Of a stretch of 64,000 bases of DNA, positions 40,697-49,613 are shown piece after piece (position 1 is the stretch's first letter; each line of letters starts with the position of its first letter). Source of the DNA: Streptomyces dysideae (GTDB taxonomy: Bacteria; Actinomycetota; Actinomycetes; Streptomycetales; Streptomycetaceae); contig NZ_KQ949091.1 in assembly GCF_001514305.1 (NCBI RefSeq), positions 94,557 through 158,556 on the forward strand. The letters are read 5' to 3'. The position numbers and the translations under genes are program-made. Under the pieces are notes generated by a model. It saw only the letters and a program-made list of their open reading frames with translations, was not told the origin of the DNA and ran no database searches.

Positions 40697-42106
40697 ATGA
40701 GCCGTAGTGAAGCGCCTCCCGTCAAGGACACGGCAGCAACCGGCGACCTCCTGGACCGTCTGCTCGCCGGTCTGCCCGGCGATGCGGTCCTCACCGACCT
40801 CGACGTCACGGCCTCCTACGCCAACGACATGGCCAGCTTCTGCCCGGCCGGCGCCCCCGCCGTGGTCGTCCTGCCGCGCACGGTCGAGCAGGTCCAGCAT
40901 GTCATGCGCACCGCCACCGCACTGCGCGTCCCGGTCGTCCCGCAGGGCGCCCGCACGGGCCTGTCGGGCGCGGCCAACGCCTCCGACGGCTGCGTCGTGC
41001 TGTCCCTGACGAAGATGGACCGCATCCTCGAGATCAACCCGGTCGACCGCATCGCCGTCGTCGAACCGGGCGTCATCAACGCCGCCCTCTCCCGCGCGGT
41101 CGGCGAACACGGCCTCTGCTACCCGCCGGACCCCTCCAGCTGGGAGATGTGCACGATCGGCGGCAACATCGGCACCGCGTCCGGCGGGCTGTGCTGCGTG
41201 AAGTACGGGGTGACCGCCGAGTACGTCCTCGGCCTTGACGTCGTCCTCGCCGACGGGCGTCTGATGTCCACCGGGCGCCGCACCGCAAAGGGGGTCGCCG
41301 GGTACGACATGACCCGCCTGTTCGTCGGCTCCGAGGGCTCGCTCGGCATCGTCGTACGGGCGACCCTCGCGCTGAAGCCGCAGCCGCCCCAACAGCTTGT
41401 GCTGGCCGCCGAGTTCGCGTCGGGCGCCGCCGCCTGTGACGCCGTGTGCCGGATCATGGAGGGCGGGCACGTGCCGTCCCTCCTCGAACTGATGGACCGT
41501 ACGACGGTCCGGGCCGTCAACGACCTGGCGCACATGGGACTGCCGGAGTCGACGGAGGCCCTGCTGCTGGCCGCCTTCGACACCCCGGACCCGGCCGCCG
41601 ACCTCGCCGCCGTCGGCGCGCTGTGCGAGGCCGCCGGCGCCACCCAGGTGGTCCCGGCCGACGACGCCGCCGAGTCCGAACTGCTCCTCCAGGCACGGCG
41701 GTTGTCGCTCACCGCGCTGGAGGCGGTCAAGGGCGTGACGATGATCGACGACGTGTGCGTGCCCCGGTCGAAGCTCGGTGAGATGCTCGAGGGGACCGAG
41801 CGGATCGCAGAGAAGTACCAGCTCACCATCGGGATCGTCGCGCACGCCGGCGACGGCAACACCCATCCGACCGTCTGCTTCGACGCGGCGGACCCCGACG
41901 AGTCCCGGCGCGCCCGCGAGTCCTTCGACGAGATCATGGCCCTCGGCCTGGAACTCGGCGGCACGATCACCGGCGAGCACGGCGTGGGCTTCCTGAAGAA
42001 GGAGTGGCTGGCACGCGAGATCGGCCCCGTGGGGATCGAGATGCAGCGGGGCATCAAGCAGGTCTTCGACCCGCTGGGCATCCTCAATCCCGGCAAGTTG
42101 TTCTGA
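40697..42106 (+). CDS. FAD-linked oxidase (GlcD / D-lactate dehydrogenase type)
   Basis: 469 residues. The PCMH-type FAD domain is clear: PAVVVLPRTVEQVQHVMRTA, VVPQGARTGLSGAAN (pyrophosphate loop), VEPGVINAALS, CTIGGNIGTASGGLCCVKYGVT, and RLFVGSEGSLGIV. The C-terminal FAD-linked oxidase domain has HAGDGNTHPTVCFD and GEHGVGFLKKEWL. Relatives oxidise glycolate, D-lactate or other 2-hydroxyacids. The substrate is not certain. GTGATCATG at the start gives no ribosome site, so the mRNA may be leaderless. Confidence 0.9.
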   Translation: MSRSEAPPVKDTAATGDLLDRLLAGLPGDAVLTDLDVTASYANDMASFCPAGAPAVVVLPRTVEQVQHVMRTATALRVPVVPQGARTGLSGAANASDGCVVLSLTKMDRILEINPVDRIAVVEPGVINAALSRAVGEHGLCYPPDPSSWEMCTIGGNIGTASGGLCCVKYGVTAEYVLGLDVVLADGRLMSTGRRTAKGVAGYDMTRLFVGSEGSLGIVVRATLALKPQPPQQLVLAAEFASGAAACDAVCRIMEGGHVPSLLELMDRTTVRAVNDLAHMGLPESTEALLLAAFDTPDPAADLAAVGALCEAAGATQVVPADDAAESELLLQARRLSLTALEAVKGVTMIDDVCVPRSKLGEMLEGTERIAEKYQLTIGIVAHAGDGNTHPTVCFDAADPDESRRARESFDEIMALGLELGGTITGEHGVGFLKKEWLAREIGPVGIEMQRGIKQVFDPLGILNPGKLF

Positions 42107-42122
42107 GACACCCCTGCCGAGC

Positions 42123-42605
42123 TCACTCCCCGTCCATGGATTCGTCCGACGGCCACGGGTCCCGCAGCCACAGATCGTCGTGACAGCCCGGCGTCGGGGC
42201 GAGCAGCTCGGCGAGGCCGTCGTCGATGCCGAGCTGCTCCGCCTCAGAGCCCGGGGGGACCACCCGCAGCGTCCGCTCCAGCCAGGTCGACACCTGCGCC
42301 GCCGGGGCCTCCAGCAGGGCGTCCCCATCGGGCGAGCTCAGCGCTATCAGGACGACGCTGCGGCCCTCGACCTTCGTCGGCCACACCCGTACGTCCCCGT
42401 GCCCGCACGGCCGGAACACGCCCTCGACCAGCAGCTCGCGGGCGAACGTCCAGTTCACGGGGTGGTCGGAGTTGATGTGGAAGGTGACGTGGATGGCGTA
42501 CGGATCTGTGGAGTCGTAGCTGAGCCGGGCCGGGACCGGGATGCTGCGGTCGGGCGACAGGATGAGCTTGAGCTGCAGCTCCCGCTCCACCACGGTGGGG
42601 TACAT
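42123..42605 (-). CDS. ssgG: SsgA-family cell division protein (SsgG-like)
   Basis: 160 residues from ATG 42605, seven bases after GAGGAAG. The SALP core is LQLKLILSPDRSIPVPARLSYDSTDPYAIHVTFHINSDHPVNWTFARELLVEGVFRPCGHGDVRVWP, followed by GRSVVLIALSSPDGDALLEAPAAQVSTWLERTLRVVPPGSEAEQL. SsgA-like proteins occur in sporulating actinomycetes and place division septa or spore-wall enzymes; SsgG affects septum spacing in aerial hyphae. The C-terminal tail DPWPSDESMDGE is longer than in SsgA. The symbol rests on family and genomic context. Confidence 0.78.
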   Translation of the reverse strand: MYPTVVERELQLKLILSPDRSIPVPARLSYDSTDPYAIHVTFHINSDHPVNWTFARELLVEGVFRPCGHGDVRVWPTKVEGRSVVLIALSSPDGDALLEAPAAQVSTWLERTLRVVPPGSEAEQLGIDDGLAELLAPTPGCHDDLWLRDPWPSDESMDGE

Positions 42606-42859
42606 GTCGTGCTTCCTCTCTCGTAACCGGGGCCCACGGCGGGCCCGTACGAGTGGAGAGCGGGGAGGGGGCGGGATCATTACGCGGGTTCGCGGAACTT
42701 TTTTCCGGGCCGTGCCCGAGGTGGTCCTCACCCTGTGAAGTACGTGTACGAGGTCGCCCGGAAAGGGGTGGGTAACGCGGGACTGGCGGTGGTGGTTGCG
42801 CCGGTCTGATAGATGTGGAGGCCCTCAAATGACCCCCGAGCAGATACGGGACGACGGAC

Positions 42860-44461
42860 ATGAGCGCCCCAACCCCGGCCCCCGGTGACGACAGGCCCCG
42901 CGATGGGTATTACCCGGACCCGTCCATTCCTGGATATGTCCGGTACTGGAACGGTGCCTCCTGGGTACCGGGCACCAGCCGTCCGGCACCCTCGGACGGC
43001 GAGCCGCTTGCCCCGCCGCCGGGCGCGGGCCCGGCGGCGTCGGTCGAAGAGACGGGCCCGCACTTCTTCGACGAGGAACCGGCCGAGGCACCCCCAGCAG
43101 CCGACGCCCAGCACGGCAGCCGGCCCGAGCCGGCGTCCGCGTGGGGCGCCGACCAGTCCCGGCAGTCCGGCTTCGGCGGCGACCAGGACCAACGGGTCTC
43201 CTGGGGCGCCCCGCAGAGCGACGACCCGCGCGTCCCGGCCGACGGCCGCGCGGCCGCAACGGACGGCACGGCGTCGATCCCGCCCGCCGAGCCGGAGTCC
43301 GGTGCCGTCGAGTCCGGCGACACGCGTGTGTTCCGCCGGCTGCCCGGAGCGGCCGGTTCCGGCGCCGCCACTCCGGGCGTTCCGCGCCCCGCCGACCCCT
43401 CTCCCGACGAGGGCACCATGACCTTCCGCGCGCTGTCCCCGCGCACGGGGGCGCAGGGTGGAGGCACGGGCGCTTCCGCCGGCCCGGGCGGCGCACAGCC
43501 CGGCGTCGGCCGTCCCCAGGCGGGGGCCGGCTCGGCTGCCGGTGGTGCGGGGGCGGGCGGGGCCGACGCAGGCCCGCCGGCCGCCGGATTCGGTGCCTCC
43601 GGAGCGGCGGGTGCCCCGCAGGGCCCCGGCTTCGGCGCCGGGAAGGCGGCAGCGGAGCGGGCCGCGGCGGCCCAGCAGCCCTCTCCGGCGGCCCAGGCCC
43701 AGGCTCAGGCGGGCCTCGCCCCCCAGCCCTCTGCCGTCGCCCCCACGGCCCGCTCCGGCCCTCAGCAGGCGCCCGCCCCGAACGTCCCCCAGCAGCAGTC
43801 CGGCGGACCGCAGCGCGTGCCCTCCGCGGCGCCCATGACCCCGGGTGCCGGCGGCGGTCAGCCCTCCTGGGCCCAGCAGGTGCACCGCCTGGCGGGTCCC
43901 GAGGCCGACGACCAGCCCGTCGCGCCCTGGAAGCCGCCGGTCGAGGACGTCTTCCAGGCCGCCGCCCGGCGTCAGGCGTCCGCCCGGCCCGCGAGCCTCG
44001 GCAAGCGGCTGGCCGCGCGGCTGCTGGACAGCGTCGTTCTGCTGGGCGTCACCGCGGTGGCCGGCGTACCGCTGGGCACCATGGCGCTCGACCACGTCAA
44101 CGAGAAGATCGACGCCGCCAAGCTGTCCGGCGAGACGGTCACGGTCTGGCTGCTGGACGGCACGACGTCGGCGTACCTCGGGATCGTCCTGGCCGTCCTG
44201 CTGGTGGCCGGTGTCCTCTACGAGGCGCTGCCCACCGCCAAGTGGGGCCGCACCCTGGGCAAGAAGCTGCTCGGCATCGAGGTGCGGGACATCGAGGGAC
44301 ACGAACCGCCGTCGTTCGGGGCGGCCGTGCGGCGCTGGCTCGTCTACAGCGTCCCGGGCCTGCTCGTCGTCGGGGTCGTCGGCATCCTGTGGTGCCTGTT
44401 CGACCGCCCGTGGCGCCAGTGCTGGCACGACAAGGCGGCCCATACGTTCGTCGCGGGGTGA
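42860..44461 (+). CDS. DUF2510 and RDD domain membrane protein with long disordered linker
   Basis: 533 residues. The N terminus has a DUF2510 motif (DGYYPDPSIPGYVRYWNGASWVPGTSRPAP, about residues 15-44). Residues about 50-370 are a Pro/Gly/Ala/Gln/Ser linker. The C-terminal 160 residues form an RDD domain (ASLGKRLAARLLDSVVLLGVTAVAG...AKWGRTLGKKLLGIEVRDIEG...WRQCWHDKAAHTFVAG) with three or four membrane helices. Function unknown; RDD proteins are linked to envelope or ion processes. A second RDD gene follows 89 bp downstream. Confidence 0.8.
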   Translation: MSAPTPAPGDDRPRDGYYPDPSIPGYVRYWNGASWVPGTSRPAPSDGEPLAPPPGAGPAASVEETGPHFFDEEPAEAPPAADAQHGSRPEPASAWGADQSRQSGFGGDQDQRVSWGAPQSDDPRVPADGRAAATDGTASIPPAEPESGAVESGDTRVFRRLPGAAGSGAATPGVPRPADPSPDEGTMTFRALSPRTGAQGGGTGASAGPGGAQPGVGRPQAGAGSAAGGAGAGGADAGPPAAGFGASGAAGAPQGPGFGAGKAAAERAAAAQQPSPAAQAQAQAGLAPQPSAVAPTARSGPQQAPAPNVPQQQSGGPQRVPSAAPMTPGAGGGQPSWAQQVHRLAGPEADDQPVAPWKPPVEDVFQAAARRQASARPASLGKRLAARLLDSVVLLGVTAVAGVPLGTMALDHVNEKIDAAKLSGETVTVWLLDGTTSAYLGIVLAVLLVAGVLYEALPTAKWGRTLGKKLLGIEVRDIEGHEPPSFGAAVRRWLVYSVPGLLVVGVVGILWCLFDRPWRQCWHDKAAHTFVAG

Positions 44462-44550
44462 CCGGATACAGCGCCGGACCGAGGTGATTCCGTACCCCGG
44501 ACGGCCGCTCGCCGGATGCGGAGCCGGGGGGTTCGCGGTCGACTCGGGCC

Positions 44551-45198
44551 ATGAGCAGCGAACCGCCCCCCGGCTCCGGCCAGCCGCCGGAAGACGACCC
44601 GTTCAGGAAGCAGCCCCCTCCTGGCGAGGGCCCGGGCTCGCCGTACGGCAGTCAGCCACCGCCGGACCAGGGGAGCCCGTACGGCGGCCCCTACGGCGGT
44701 GATCCGTACGGCGGGGGCGCCGGCGGATCCGCCGCGGACCCGCTGGCCGGGATGCCCCCGCTCGCGGACAGCGGCAAGCGCACGCTCGCCCGTGTCATCG
44801 ACCTGATCCTCGTGGGCATCGTCGTCTGGCTGCTCACCCTGGGCTTCGGCGTCAACGAGTACGACGTGGACTCCGACGAGGTCGAGTACGGCAAGTCCTT
44901 CGCGCAGTCGCTCATCGCCGCCCTGCTCTACATCGGCTACGACACCTTCATGATCGCCAAGTCGGGGCAGACGATCGGCAAGAGGCTGCTCAACATGCGG
45001 GTGGCCAACCTCGACAACGGCTCCACGCCGTCCGTGCAGACGGCGCTGCTGCGGTCGGCGGTGCTGTGGATCCCGTTCGCCTTCTGCTGCGCCTGCATCT
45101 GGACGGCGATCGCGGGCGGCTGGAGCTTCTTCGACAAGCCCTACAAGCAGGGCCTGCACGACAAGGCGGCCAAGACGGTGGTGGTCAGCACCAACTGA
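44551..45198 (+). CDS. RDD domain membrane protein
   Basis: 215 residues. A Pro/Gly/Tyr-rich tail (SEPPPGSGQPPEDDPFRKQ...PYGGPYGGDPYGGG) precedes an RDD domain: SGKRTLARVIDLILVGIVVWLLTLG, GQTIGKRLLNMRVANLDNGSTPSVQTALLRSAVLWIPFAFCCACIWTAIA, DKPYKQGLHDKAAKTVVV. The spacing to the preceding RDD gene (89 bp) and equal strand suggest co-transcription and possibly a shared complex. Confidence 0.85.
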   Translation: MSSEPPPGSGQPPEDDPFRKQPPPGEGPGSPYGSQPPPDQGSPYGGPYGGDPYGGGAGGSAADPLAGMPPLADSGKRTLARVIDLILVGIVVWLLTLGFGVNEYDVDSDEVEYGKSFAQSLIAALLYIGYDTFMIAKSGQTIGKRLLNMRVANLDNGSTPSVQTALLRSAVLWIPFAFCCACIWTAIAGGWSFFDKPYKQGLHDKAAKTVVVSTN

Positions 45199-45216
45199 CC
45201 GGGCCGCCCGGCAGGG

Positions 45217-45507
45217 TCAGGAAGCGGTGGGCTCGTGCACGGGCTCGGACGCCGTTGCAGCGACCGCGGCGACCGAGGCGGGCACGGGCTCCTCCTCCGC
45301 TGTGGGCTTGCGCACCGCCACCACCCGGGGCCTGGGCACCGGCACCGTCATGGCGACGAGCAGCCCGAGGGCGAGCGCCGCGACGGCGATGAACGCGATG
45401 CCGACGCCCGAACTCGTCTGTGACAGCAGCAGCATGGCGAGGGTCGACAGGATCACGGTGCACGAACCGTAGGCGAGCTGTGCGGCGGTCGGACGAGGCA
45501 TGGTCAT
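45217..45507 (-). CDS. Small two-span membrane protein
   Basis: 96 residues from ATG 45507 (GAGGA upstream). Two hydrophobic segments, LAYGSCTVILSTLAMLLLS and VGIAFIAVAALALGLLVAMTVPV, are followed by a cytosolic Pro/Ala/Glu tail. Family unknown. Convergent with the RDD gene. Confidence 0.65.
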   Translation of the reverse strand: MTMPRPTAAQLAYGSCTVILSTLAMLLLSQTSSGVGIAFIAVAALALGLLVAMTVPVPRPRVVAVRKPTAEEEPVPASVAAVAATASEPVHEPTAS

Positions 45508-45748
45508 CGCGTCCTCGGATTCGGGGGTCCACGGGTGTCGGCCTGGCATTCCGCCGACGTCCGGGCGTTCCGCCAATCGACTCTAATCGCCTGCATGCCC
45601 GAGTGGAACGAACAGTAAGCGTGACCTAACCAACAGTGCCGGTGCACAGGGGGCGCACGGAGTCATACCGTCCACCAAGTGGACAGAGCCGCGCGCCCGT
45701 TCGACTGTTCACAAAGCGAACCTCGACTCCGCATAGTGCACTTGTCCT

Positions 45749-45807
45749 GTTCAAGTCAAGGTCTGTCTTTTCTTTTGAACCTCTAGTCAAATGTCGTCAC
45801 TTGACTA
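45749..45807. promoter_or_regulatory. Two inverted repeats upstream of the M6 protease gene
   Basis: GTTCAA-N20-TTGAAC (45749-45780) and TAGTCAA-N10-TTGACTA (45784-45807) lie back to back in an AT-rich patch that is unusual for this window. They are candidate regulator sites 80-138 bp before the protease start. The remaining 45508-45886 region (379 bp, divergent) contains no gene. Confidence 0.5.
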
Positions 45808-45886
45808 CACGCGTTGATCAGGCGCGCGCGGACCTTCCACGACCAGGACCTCCTTCCGCGCGCCCGGACGCGGGGGAGGATCTCAA

Positions 45887-48238
45887 GTGACCAGCAGACC
45901 CTGGACGTTCAGAGCGGCCGCGACCACCGTCGCGCTCGCGGCGGCCACCGCCACGATCTCGACGTTCGCCGTGGCCCAGGCCGACCCGGCCGACCAGTCG
46001 GCCACCGTGACCCGGCAGGACCCGCAGCCGGAACAGCACGAGGAGGAACACGATCTCGAAGGCCCGCTGAGCAAGACGCGGGAGGCTCAGCGCGAAGAAG
46101 CCCTGAACCAGGTCATATCCGGCGACGCCAAGGTGAAGGAGCGCGACGGCTCCCAGGTCGTCGAGCTCAAGAGCAGGAAGGGCGGCAGCAAGTACGTAGA
46201 GCTGGGCCGCGAGCAGACCGACAAGATCTTCACGATCCTCGTCGAGTTCGGCGACCAGATCGACAGCAAGTTCGGCGGCACACCCGGCCCGGCCCACAAC
46301 GAGATAGCCGAGCCCGACCGCGCCGAGGACAACAGCACCGCCTGGCAGGCCGACTACAACCAGGCCCACTTCGAGGACCTGTACTTCGGCGACGGCACCG
46401 GCTCGATGAAGACGTACTACGAGAAGCAGTCCTCGGGCCGCTACTCCATCGAGGGCGAGGTCACCGACTGGGTCAAGGTCCCCTACAACGAGGCCCGTTA
46501 CGGCAACAACGCCTGCGGCCAGAGCACCTGCTCCAGCGTCTGGAACGTCGTCAGCGACGGCGTCTCGGCGTGGGTCTCCCAGCAGAAGGCGGCCGGGAAG
46601 ACCGACGCCGAGATCAAGACGGCCGTGGCGCAGTTCGACCAGTGGGACCGCGACGACTTCGACGGCGACGGCGACTTCAACGAGGCCGACGGCTACATCG
46701 ACCACTTCCAGGTCGTGCACGCCGGTGAGGACGAGTCCGCGGGCGGCGGCGCCCAGGGCACGGACGCCATCTGGGCGCACCGCTGGTACGCGTTCGGCAC
46801 CGACGCGGGTGCCACCGGCCCGGCGGGCAACAAGAAGGGTGGCGCCCAGATCGGCGACACCGGCATCTGGGTCGGCGACTACACCATCCAGCCGGAGAAC
46901 GGCGGACTCGGCGTCTTCGCCCACGAGTACGGCCACGACCTCGGTCTGCCGGACCACTACGACACCTCCGGCGGCGGCGAGAACTCCACCGGCTTCTGGA
47001 CCCTGATGTCCTCCGGTTCCTGGCTCGGCACCGGCAAGGGCACCATCGGCGACCTGCCGGGCGACATGACCGCCTGGGACAAGCTGCAGCTGGGCTGGCT
47101 CGACTACGACACGGCGAAGGCCGCGACGGCGTCGAAGCACAAGCTGGGCGTCGCCGAGTACAACACCAGGAACAAGCAGGCCCTCGTGGTCGAGCTGCCG
47201 AAGAAGACGGTCACCACCGAGATCGTCGAGCCGGCGCAGGGCGCGACCCAGTGGTGGAGCGGCAGCGGCGACAACCTCTCGCAGACGCTGACCCGTTCCG
47301 TGGACCTCACGGGCAAGTCGGCCGCCGCGCTCACCCTCGACGGCTGGTATGACATCGAGGCCGAGTACGACTACCTCTACACCGAGGTCTCGACCGACGG
47401 CGGCGCCAACTGGACCGCGGTCGACGGCACGGCCGACGGTGCGGCGATCCCGCGCGACGCCAGCGACAAGCCGGCGCTGACCGGTTCCTCCGAGACGTAC
47501 CGGAAGCTGGCGTACTCGCTCGACGCCTACGCGGGCCAGAAGATCGACCTGCGCTTCCGTTACGCCACCGACGGCGGCGTGGCCCAGACGGGCTTCGCGG
47601 CCGACGAGATCACCGTCACCGCGGACGGCGCGGCCCTCTTCTCGGACGACGCCGAGACCGAGGACGCGGCCTGGACGAAGAAGGGCTTCTCCCGCGTCGG
47701 CGCGTCCATCACGGACGACTACGCGCAGTACTACATCGCCGAGAACCGCCAGTACGTGTCGTACGACAAGACCCTCAAGGTCGGCCCGTACAACTTCGGC
47801 TTCTCGACGACCCGTCCGAGCTGGGTCGAGCACTACGCCTACCAGAACGGCCTGTTGATCTGGAAGTGGGACACCTCCCAGGCGGACAACAACACCAGCA
47901 AACACCCCGGTGTCGGCCTGCTCCTGCCGGTCGACTCGCACCCGACCCCGCTGAAGTGGGCGGACGGCACGCTGATGCGCAACCGCATCCAGTCCTACGA
48001 CTCGCCGTTCAGCCGCTACCGCACGGACGGCATGACGCTGCACAACGGTGACGTCGCGATGACGATCCCGTGGTCGAAGGGCGTGCCGGTCTTCAACGAC
48101 CACACCAGCACGTACTACGACGCGACGACCCCGCTCGCGGGCGTCAAGATCACTGACACCAACACCAAGATCAAGATCGTCAAGGAGGCCCTGAACGGCT
48201 CCACGATCACGGTCCAGGTCGGCCCCGCGGTGAAGTAG
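45887..48238 (+). CDS. Secreted M6 metalloprotease (immune inhibitor A family)
   Basis: 783 residues. A signal peptide is visible (PWTFRAAATTVALAAATATISTFAVAQADPA). The catalytic zinc site is VFAHEYGHDLGLPDH, H346-E347-Y-G-H350. A propeptide-like acidic region lies between about residues 35 and 110, the catalytic domain about 110-430, and a C-terminal jelly-roll-type region follows (WYDIEAEYDYLYTEVSTDGGANWTAVDG). The family secretes gelatin/casein-degrading enzymes; the substrate here is not known. GTG 45887 follows GGGGGAGGAT. It is closed by a perfect hairpin. Confidence 0.9.
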   Translation: MTSRPWTFRAAATTVALAAATATISTFAVAQADPADQSATVTRQDPQPEQHEEEHDLEGPLSKTREAQREEALNQVISGDAKVKERDGSQVVELKSRKGGSKYVELGREQTDKIFTILVEFGDQIDSKFGGTPGPAHNEIAEPDRAEDNSTAWQADYNQAHFEDLYFGDGTGSMKTYYEKQSSGRYSIEGEVTDWVKVPYNEARYGNNACGQSTCSSVWNVVSDGVSAWVSQQKAAGKTDAEIKTAVAQFDQWDRDDFDGDGDFNEADGYIDHFQVVHAGEDESAGGGAQGTDAIWAHRWYAFGTDAGATGPAGNKKGGAQIGDTGIWVGDYTIQPENGGLGVFAHEYGHDLGLPDHYDTSGGGENSTGFWTLMSSGSWLGTGKGTIGDLPGDMTAWDKLQLGWLDYDTAKAATASKHKLGVAEYNTRNKQALVVELPKKTVTTEIVEPAQGATQWWSGSGDNLSQTLTRSVDLTGKSAAALTLDGWYDIEAEYDYLYTEVSTDGGANWTAVDGTADGAAIPRDASDKPALTGSSETYRKLAYSLDAYAGQKIDLRFRYATDGGVAQTGFAADEITVTADGAALFSDDAETEDAAWTKKGFSRVGASITDDYAQYYIAENRQYVSYDKTLKVGPYNFGFSTTRPSWVEHYAYQNGLLIWKWDTSQADNNTSKHPGVGLLLPVDSHPTPLKWADGTLMRNRIQSYDSPFSRYRTDGMTLHNGDVAMTIPWSKGVPVFNDHTSTYYDATTPLAGVKITDTNTKIKIVKEALNGSTITVQVGPAVK

Positions 48239-48263
48239 GCCGCATTTCCGCAGGTCAGAAGGT

Positions 48264-48299
48264 GATCGGCGGCGACCCCCTGGCGGGTCGCCGCCGATC
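48264..48299 (+). terminator. Terminator after the M6 protease gene
   Basis: GATCGGCGGCGACCC pairs perfectly over 15 bp with GGGTCGCCGCCGATC, six-base loop, followed by CGTGTTT. 25 bases after the stop. Confidence 0.9.
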
Positions 48300-48360
48300 C
48301 GTGTTTAGGTGCGTCCTGTGCCCGTCTTATTGACACCGACCAGTACGGGGGAGTGACCGC

Positions 48361-48705
48361 ATGGCCGCAGGGGGATTCTGCAGGCTGCCGTCCGGCAGCG
48401 TGGTGGTGGCGCTGAACCTGCCCAGACCCACCACCGACGGCACGGACTGCGTCCGTGTCCTGGTCCACGCCCAGAACCGCGCACGCGCCCTGACCAGGCT
48501 GCGCAACCTGGGCATGCGGGCCGTCTACCTGCGCGGCAACGCGGCCCCGCCGACCCCGGACGAGATCACGGCGGTGCTGCATCATCCCGACGGCCTGATA
48601 TGGCGTACGGCTCCTGACAACGGTGTCGTGACGGGCCCGGGACTCGCCCAGGAGCTCTGGCACCCGATCAGGGCGCTGCTGAGACACCCGGCGGCACAGG
48701 CCTAG
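48361..48705 (+). CDS. Conserved hypothetical protein
   Basis: 114 residues: MAAGGFCRLPSGSVVVALNLPRPTTDGTDCVRVLVHAQNRARALTRLRNLGMRAVYLRGNAAPPTPDEITAVLHHPDGLIWRTAP. GGGGGAG lies eight bases before ATG 48361. No domain recognised. The regular beta-helix pattern (VRVLVHAQNRARALTRLRNLGMRAVYLRG) suggests a small folded protein. Convergent with pncA, 17 bp apart. Confidence 0.7.
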   Translation: MAAGGFCRLPSGSVVVALNLPRPTTDGTDCVRVLVHAQNRARALTRLRNLGMRAVYLRGNAAPPTPDEITAVLHHPDGLIWRTAPDNGVVTGPGLAQELWHPIRALLRHPAAQA

Positions 48706-48722
48706 GCCCAGGCCAGTCAGGC

Positions 48723-49313
48723 TCAGGCCACCACGGGCTTCCCGGACAGCTCCACGCCCGCCTCGCGCATCTCCTCGAGCGACCGCTCGGTGGTCTCGGC
48801 GGCGACCCCCGCGGTCAGGTCGAGCAGCACCTGCGTACGGAATCCCGCCCGGGCGGCGTCCAGGGCGGTGGCCCGCACGCAGTGGTCGGTGGCGATGCCC
48901 ACCACGTCCACCTCGGTGACGTCCCTGGCCCGCAGCCAGTCGGCCAGCGGCACGCCGTTCTCGTCGAGGCCCTCGAACCCGCTGTACGCCGCCGCGTACG
49001 CCCCCTTGTCGAAGACGGCGTCGATCGCGCCGGAGGCGACCGCGGGGGCGAAGTTCGGGTGGAAGCCGACGCCCTCGGTCCCGGCCACGCAGTGCGCGGG
49101 CCAGGAGTGGACGTAGTCGGGGTTGGAGGCGAAGTGGCCGCCCGGCGCGATGTGGTGATCGCGGGTGGCCACGACATGCTGGTAGCCGGACCCGGCGGCC
49201 TGCCCGATCAGCTCGGTCACGGCGGCGGCCACGTCGGCACCCCCGGCCACCGCGAGACTGCCCCCTTCACAGAAGTCGTTCTGCACGTCTACGACGATCA
49301 AGGCGCGGCGCAT
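48723..49313 (-). CDS. pncA: Nicotinamidase
   Basis: 196 residues of the isochorismatase fold. Catalytic elements are the N-terminal D9 in RRALIVVDVQNDF, the lysine in VFDKGAYAAAYSGFEG and the cysteine of GIATDHCVRATA; the metal-binding ATRDHHIAPGGHF segment is also present. It converts nicotinamide to nicotinate, the first step of NAD salvage. The next enzyme, NAPRTase, is encoded by the neighbouring gene on the same strand with repeat copy B between. AAGGA precedes the start. Confidence 0.92.
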   Translation of the reverse strand: MRRALIVVDVQNDFCEGGSLAVAGGADVAAAVTELIGQAAGSGYQHVVATRDHHIAPGGHFASNPDYVHSWPAHCVAGTEGVGFHPNFAPAVASGAIDAVFDKGAYAAAYSGFEGLDENGVPLADWLRARDVTEVDVVGIATDHCVRATALDAARAGFRTQVLLDLTAGVAAETTERSLEEMREAGVELSGKPVVA

Positions 49314-49412
49314 GGTCGGTGTCCTTCGACTGTGAGTGAAGTAATTGAGCCTAGAGACTTCGGCGGCGGTGCGGGAGGGGGCATTGCGCGCGTGCGCCGG
49401 GGCGCACGCGCT

Positions 49413-49613
49413 CTAGTGCCCCGGCAGGCAACGTTCGCCCGTCAAGGAGCGGCGTCCGGTGCGTGCTCTCGGCGTGCCGGGTACAAGCCCTCGTACTGGA
49501 CGTACTCGGGTTTGTGCCCGGTGCGGCGAGTGGGGGCACCTCCCACGCCCTTGGGCAGTGGGGGAGCGTGCCGGGCGTCGCGACGGGGCGAATGTTGCCT
49601 GTTGGGGCACTAG
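49413..49613. repeat. CTAG-ended palindromic element, copy B
   Basis: 201 bp, starting CTAGTGCCCCGGCAGGCAAC and ending with its inverted counterpart GTTGCCTGTTGGGGCACTAG. Orientation is opposite to copies A and C. It contains the sub-repeat at 49530-49566. The right-hand CTAG provides the stop codon of pncB. It fills the gap between pncA and pncB, which otherwise holds no gene. Confidence 0.88.
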
